From Sphingobacteriaceae bacterium (GTDB taxonomy: Bacteria; Bacteroidota; Bacteroidia; B-17B0; Aurantibacillaceae), in assembly GCA_016709575.1 (NCBI GenBank), contig JADJMM010000012.1:1-64000 (forward strand): 64,000 nucleotides of DNA, given 5' to 3'. Shown here one piece after another: positions 59,548 through 64,000 of the stretch. The notes under the pieces are model-generated. The model saw only the letters and a program-made list of their open reading frames with translations, was not told where the DNA came from and did not search any database. A program made the translations under genes and the position numbers. Within the stretch, counting starts at the first letter, position 1. Every line of letters starts with the position of its first letter.

Positions 59548-60402
59548 ATGCTTTTAAACAAGATCAAAACATTAACAGGAGCTCTTGCTATTGCTGCAAT
59601 GACTACCACTTCGGTAAACGCTCAGTTAAAAACTCCGGCTCCTAGTCCGTTACAAACATTAAAGCAAGCTTTTGCTTTATCAGATATTACTATTGAGTAT
59701 TCTCGTCCAAGTGCTAAAGGACGTGTGGTTTATGGTGATGTAGTTCCTTTTGGTACAGTTTGGCGTACAGGTGCTAACTCTTCAACTAAAATTACATTTG
59801 GTGAAGATGTTAAAGTAGAAGGTGCAGAATTAAAAGCAGGTACTTATGCGCTTTATTCTATTCCAAATAAAGATAGTTGGGATTTAATGTTTTATAAAGA
59901 CTTAACCTTAGGTGGTGATGTTTCTAATTATAAGGCAGAAAATGAAGTTTTAAAGATTAAAGTAAAACCAAGTGCTTTAACTGAAAAAGTTGAAACGTTT
60001 GCTATTAATGTAGCTGATATTACTGCTAATTCTGCTTCAATTGAGTTAGTGTGGGAAAAAACACGCGTTGCTTTTAAAGTAACTGCTGAAATCGACAGCA
60101 AAATAATGAAGACAATTGAAAACACAATTGTTAAAGATAACCGTCCGTATTTCCAAGCAGCATCTTATTATTATGAAAATGATAAGGATTTGAAATTAGC
60201 AGGAGAGTGGGTTGATAAAGCTATTGCAAACAATCCAAAAGCATATTGGGTAGTATTGTTAAAAGCAAAAATCCAATACAAGGCAAAAGATTTAAAAGGT
60301 GCATCAGCAACTGCTGAACAAGCTAAAGCATTAGCAGCGGCAGATAAAGATGATGCTTATGTAAAGAATGCAGAAAAAATTATTGCGGATTGTAAAAAAT
60401 AA
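59548..60402 (+). CDS. DUF2911 domain-containing secreted protein
   Basis: 284 residues, intact. Signal peptide (ALAIAAMTTTSVNAQ), then the DUF2911 domain (SDITIEYSRPSAKGRVVYGD, PFGTVWRTGANSSTKITFGE, LKAGTYALYSIPNKDSWDLM), a beta-sandwich, and a C-terminal helical, TPR-like region (DKAIANNPKAYWVVLLKAKI, ATAEQAKALAAADKDDAYVK). Such proteins are abundant in Bacteroidota envelopes; function is not known. It has its own promoter and terminator. Confidence 0.88.
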   Translation: MLLNKIKTLTGALAIAAMTTTSVNAQLKTPAPSPLQTLKQAFALSDITIEYSRPSAKGRVVYGDVVPFGTVWRTGANSSTKITFGEDVKVEGAELKAGTYALYSIPNKDSWDLMFYKDLTLGGDVSNYKAENEVLKIKVKPSALTEKVETFAINVADITANSASIELVWEKTRVAFKVTAEIDSKIMKTIENTIVKDNRPYFQAASYYYENDKDLKLAGEWVDKAIANNPKAYWVVLLKAKIQYKAKDLKGASATAEQAKALAAADKDDAYVKNAEKIIADCKK

Positions 60403-60418
60403 TCTGAGTTTAATTTCT

Positions 60419-60449
60419 AAAAATCCCGCCCGAAAAGCGGGATTTTTTA
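60419..60449 (+). terminator. terminator between the DUF2911 gene and the symporter
   Basis: AAATCCCGC (60421-60429) pairs with GCGGGATTT (60437-60445) around a seven-base loop and is followed by a T run. An A run on the other side could serve the convergent symporter. Confidence 0.88.
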
Positions 60450-62143
60450 TTTTGCTTCAGTTTTGTTGTTGATGAAAAGCTGAATCACAAAAGAAATTCC
60501 CATTACCAAAACACAACCAATTACGTTTAACCATAAAAAGGCGGTTAAGTCAGTTATCCAGGCGTAAACAATAAATCTTTCCGCAATCAATGCAGCGTAA
60601 AATACAGCAACACCTTGTATCCGCTTCATGTAAAATGCAACGAGAAAAATCCCAAGAATGGTCCCATAAAAAAGAGAACCTAAAATATTAACAGCTTCAA
60701 TTAAATTCCCCAATTTGCTGGCATAGATGGCAACTACCACACAAAAAATTCCCCATACTACTGTAGCAATACGGGAGGCTCCAAGGTATAATGATTCACT
60801 ACCGTTAGCGTTAAAAATGCGTTTATAAAAATCAACCACAGTAGTTGAAGCCAAAGAATTTAATCCGCTTGCAGTTGATCCCATGGCGGCTAAAAAAATA
60901 ATAGCGATTAATATACCAACAATACCTACTGGTAATTGTTGCGTTACAAAGGTCAGGAAAATGTAATTGGTGTCGTTGGTATCCGCTTTTGGATTATTTT
61001 TTTCCATTAGCTTCACCACATCTTTTCGGATAGCCAATGTTTTTTCATCGGCTTCTTTAACTTTTATTCCTGCGGCATCAATAGCCTGGTCATTATCGCT
61101 ATGAATAGCATCTACTAACAGGTTTAACTGTTGTTGTTTTTCTTTATGCGCAATTGCATAATCTTTTGTGAGCTGATTGTATTCCGCTTTGTAAGTGCTG
61201 TTTTCAATTCGATTGGTTTCAACTTTATTAAAGAAAACAGGAACATCATTAAATTGATAAAATGTAAAAACCAAAACGCCAATCAATAAAATAAAAACTG
61301 CATCGGTATTTTTACTAGACCATTCATTACTAAACCTAAACGACTTTGAGTAATAGAGCTACCGGTTAAATAACGTCCTACTTGTGATTGATCAGTTCCA
61401 AAATAAGATAACTGTAAGAAGAAACCGCCAATAATTCCCGACCAGATATTGTATTTGTTGTTTAAATCAAAACCTGTATCAATGGCATTTAGTTTTCCCA
61501 TTTTGCCGCTTATGGCAAGTGCATCGCCAAACGAAACGTGTTCAGGTAATAAATGAACTACCATAAAGGCAGCAAGAAACAAGCCGGCAAAGATGATACT
61601 CATTTGTAAAAACTGCGTGTACGAAACGGCTTTTGTTCCACCATAAACCGTATATGTAATTACCAGAAATCCGTTAGCAATAATAGTGTATATAATATCA
61701 ATGTTTAATATCGTTGATAAAATGATTGCCGGGGCATAAATGGTAATCCCTGTTGATAGTCCGCGTTGCAATAAGAATAAAAAAGCAGTGAGCGAGCGCG
61801 TTTTATTATCGAATCGTTTTTCTAAATACTCGTAAGCAGTATAAACATTAAGTTTATGAAAGATGGGAATGAAAGTAATGCAAAGCACCACCATGGCCAG
61901 AGGTAAACCAAAATAAAATTGTACAAATCGTAAGCCATCACTGTATCCTTGACCGGGCGCAGATAAAAAAGTAATGGCGCTGGCTTGGGTGGCCATTACT
62001 GATAAACCAACATGATACCAGGGCAATTGTTTATCGGCTAATAAATACCCTTCGATGTTTTTTGCACCACGACTTTTCCATACACCATAAATGATGATGA
62101 ATAAAAGTGTGAAACCTAAAACAAGCCAATCGATTAAACTCAT
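60447..62143 (-). CDS. sodium:solute symporter family protein, one frameshift
   Basis: ATG at 62143 overlaps the stop of the small membrane gene. About 565 residues in two frames joined near 61,285. TM1-2 region MSLIDWLVLGFTLLFIIIYG, LLADKQLPWYHVGLSVMATQ, SAITFLSAPGQGYSDGLRFV; core LSYFGTDQSQVGRYLTGSSI; later helices IFLAAMGSTASGLNSLASTT (Na+-site Ser/Thr) and LGSLFYGTILGIFLVAFYMK. A periplasmic or cytoplasmic loop of about 100 charged residues (EYNQLTKDYAIAHKEKQQQL) is inserted before the second half. In operon with a PIG-L deacetylase, suggesting import of an N-acetylated sugar or its product; that link is inference. Confidence 0.88.
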
Positions 62144-62262
62144 TTATAATATTGTGTGAAGAAATATAATGAAACTATAATGACAACTAAAGTGCCAATA
62201 ACCAGCAAATAAACATTCTTCCAGGTTTTTAATATTGGAGGTTTTTCTTCCGTATCTGTCAT
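62140..62262 (-). CDS. 40-residue single-helix membrane protein before the symporter
   Basis: ATG at 62262 lies next to the PIG-L stop (62264), and its TGA (62140-62142) overlaps the symporter ATG as ATGA. The product has a short polar N-terminus (MTDTEEKPPILKTWKNVY) and one membrane helix (LLVIGTLVVIIVSLYFFTQY). Tight overlap on both sides supports translation. It may be a small accessory subunit of the symporter, comparable in layout to small helper proteins of other sodium symporters. Confidence 0.7.
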   Translation of the reverse strand: MTDTEEKPPILKTWKNVYLLVIGTLVVIIVSLYFFTQYYK

Positions 62263-62263
62263 T

Positions 62264-64000
62264 TTATTTATTTTGAGGTAAACTCAATAAGTTAACAAAT
62301 AAACGATAGGCACCAGGAATACCCGCAGGCAATTCTCTGAAAAAAGCTAAGCCCGTATAAACGAAATTACCTTTACCATATTTTCCAATGATTAAACTAC
62401 CATCGCTAGATTTTTCATTGGCATCATTCATCATAAAAACAGTTTCGTATTGTTTATCTAACTCCGATGCAAAATAAATGCCACGTTCCTGAATCCAGTT
62501 TTCAAAATCTTTATTGGTGATTTTGTTTGGGGAATTGAGTGCAATGTGTTTATCGTTAATAAACTTAACCTCTGCTTTTTCATCCGTAACTCTATCGCGT
62601 GAAATAGTGAATGGGTAAGGACCAATTTTCGCCTTTACAGGACCTATTCGATTATTGGTATTGTATTGCACTACAAGATTACCTCCGTTTTTAACGTAAT
62701 CCATTAGTTTGTTGTAATGAACTTGTAATCTTTCGTTGGTATTATAAGCTCTTACACCGGTTACAATGGCGCTGTATTTAGATAAATTTTCATTGGTTAA
62801 AAGTTCATCAGTTAGCAAATTCACATTGTAGCCAATTTGTTTAAGACAAGCGACAACATCATCACCGGCACCCGCAATGTAACCAATGTTGATTTCTGTT
62901 TTCTTCAAATCAACATAAATTAAACCCGCTTTAGCCTCGCTTAAAATAAACTGATACGGTATATGATCATATTCAATACGCTTAATGCTTTTCGAATACG
63001 TTTGATTATTGATGGTCACCGCAGCTGAAAGAAAACCGTTACTTGCATTTTTTGTCGCAGAAACAGTCGCTTCAATAATAGCTTCATCACCTTTGTTGCT
63101 CAATTTAAATTCAGACTGATTAGTAGAAATTATCCAGCCGTCAGAACCTTTTAACTCAAGTTTACCATTAATGTTATTCGAATTAGCTTTAATTACGAAT
63201 GAAATAGTTTTTGGTTTGTTATCAGTAAACACAAAAACTTTTTCCGTAATATTTACGGTTACAGGTGGCAAAGTTTCAAATGGTCTGTAAATTTCTCCTT
63301 TAACTGGATCGGTGTATTTATGCATTAAATTTCTCTCAACGTTAAAGGTTAAATCTTCAATGCTAATATTAAATACAATTTTTTTATCCGATTCATTTTC
63401 TGGTTTACCAATCAGGTCTGTGTTTTTAACTGTGTATAAACCTGTACTGTGTTCTTCGTTTAACCAATAAGGACTAGAATAGGCGAGAGCTTCAGAAAGT
63501 TTTTCTCTTCGTTTAAATGAATAAAGTTCGTTTGGTTTTAAAATTAGTTGAGTTATTGTATCGCTCTGATTGAAATAAGAAATCTTATTTAGTTTAACAC
63601 TGTTCTTATTTCTGTTCACAAGTTGAACGGTAAAAGTTATTTCCTGTCCCGGAATGCCAATGTATTCAGGTGAAAATGTTTCTATCCATAAACCTGAACA
63701 CGCCAATAAAAGTATTTCGGTTTCTTTTAATTTTTGTTTTTTCCAATAGGCAATTTCGGAGTTGCTTTCTTGTAAGGATAAAATTTGCTTGTAAATAGTA
63801 ACAATTGAAGAAACACTCGCTTCAGGATTTTGCGGATTAAATTTTTGTATTGCTTCGTTAATCAAACTTTCAATTTTCTCTAAACCCTTAAAACGTAACC
63901 AACTTGTTTGAATGCCTTCCAATAAATCAGATTTAGCACTATCACCTTTTAGTACTTTAAAATACTCGATATTGCTTCCGCGTTGTTTAGCTGAACCAAA
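62264..64000 (-). CDS. PIG-L family deacetylase, C-terminal part (5' end outside window)
   Basis: The frame is open to the window end (FGSAKQRGSNIEYFKVLKGD at the edge), so 578 residues of the C-terminal part are seen and the LmbE/PIG-L catalytic domain would lie outside. Visible: helical SLINEAIQKFNPQNPEASVS, two Ig/NPCBM-like beta-sandwich domains (IPGQEITFTVQLVNRNKNSV; KTISFVIKANSNNINGKLEL), and a GATase-like alpha/beta domain (EINIGYIAGAGDDVVACLKQ, YSAIVTGVRAYNTNERLQVH, KNGGNLVVQYNTNNRIG). This architecture is that of the large Bacteroidota PIG-L proteins. Family members remove N-acetyl groups from glucosamine-type substrates. First gene, in this window, of the operon with the symporter. 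Confidence 0.82.
   Translation of the reverse strand, partial: FGSAKQRGSNIEYFKVLKGDSAKSDLLEGIQTSWLRFKGLEKIESLINEAIQKFNPQNPEASVSSIVTIYKQILSLQESNSEIAYWKKQKLKETEILLLACSGLWIETFSPEYIGIPGQEITFTVQLVNRNKNSVKLNKISYFNQSDTITQLILKPNELYSFKRREKLSEALAYSSPYWLNEEHSTGLYTVKNTDLIGKPENESDKKIVFNISIEDLTFNVERNLMHKYTDPVKGEIYRPFETLPPVTVNITEKVFVFTDNKPKTISFVIKANSNNINGKLELKGSDGWIISTNQSEFKLSNKGDEAIIEATVSATKNASNGFLSAAVTINNQTYSKSIKRIEYDHIPYQFILSEAKAGLIYVDLKKTEINIGYIAGAGDDVVACLKQIGYNVNLLTDELLTNENLSKYSAIVTGVRAYNTNERLQVHYNKLMDYVKNGGNLVVQYNTNNRIGPVKAKIGPYPFTISRDRVTDEKAEVKFINDKHIALNSPNKITNKDFENWIQERGIYFASELDKQYETVFMMNDANEKSSDGSLIIGKYGKGNFVYTGLAFFRELPAGIPGAYRLFVNLLSLPQNK

Noticed and set aside
1..64000. CRISPR array, insertion sequence with transposase, or rRNA operon
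   Set aside because: No regularly spaced repeats of array type, no DDE/HUH transposase motifs and no rRNA signature were found; the only recombinase is the broken serine recombinase.

Overview
The window is AT-rich DNA from a member of the Bacteroidota. The evidence is consistent: type IX secretion components (PorQ, GldN), several proteins with type IX C-terminal sorting domains, a TonB receptor with a carboxypeptidase-like plug extension, TAnnTTTG promoter boxes, few Shine-Dalgarno sites, and a tmRNA tag of the GEDNSYAMAA type. I cannot name a genus. Very many genes are broken by single-base gains or losses, mostly in A/T homopolymers, in genes that otherwise read perfectly (ettA neighbours, asnB, recQ, the RND pump). 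This looks like uncorrected long-read sequence error, so split genes are annotated as single loci unless something larger is missing.

Layout. 0-7.2 kb: core genes (ettA, a cold-shock protein, an alanine/saccharopine dehydrogenase-like enzyme, an S41 peptidase followed directly by a beta-lactamase-fold serine hydrolase). 7.3-26.5 kb: an accessory block bounded by the tmRNA gene on the left and a tRNA-Ser(UGA) on the right, with a large serine recombinase next to the tRNA that has lost the middle of its catalytic domain. Inside the block, reading leftward, are (a) a nuclease-like gene, (b) an ArsR-controlled operon of thioredoxin-like, rhodanese, permease, a 28-residue membrane protein, a second rhodanese, DinB, ArsF-like, ArsG-like and a truncated FmdE-like protein, and (c) a TetR-controlled operon of membrane proteins, a lipoprotein, a cytochrome, a cupin and a TolC/HlyD/AcrB-type efflux pump. 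Small accessory genes of unknown function precede the recombinase.

26.6-41.8 kb: GWxTD protein, glycosyltransferase 2, sodium/solute symporter, recR, secreted and outer-membrane proteins including PorQ, tryptophan 2,3-dioxygenase, glycosyltransferase 4 and asparagine synthase. 41.8-46.9 kb: a likely partner-switching module, with a propeller-sensor SpoIIE phosphatase (SiaA-like), a lipoprotein, a SiaB-like kinase and a SiaC-like phosphoprotein with Thr68 conserved. 47-49 kb: class I aldolase and accD. 49-57 kb: a very large PNGase F-related secreted protein, GldN, two small hypothetical proteins and a TonB receptor. 57-64 kb: a decayed gene beside a tRNA-like 3' fragment, a RecQ-type helicase, a DUF2911 protein, and an operon of PIG-L deacetylase, a 40-residue membrane protein and a sodium/solute symporter.

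The most interesting items are the Sia-like switch with a periplasmic propeller sensor, the Cys-rich arsenic/thiol operon and the junction where its last gene is cut off by the efflux operon, and the fossil integrative element.
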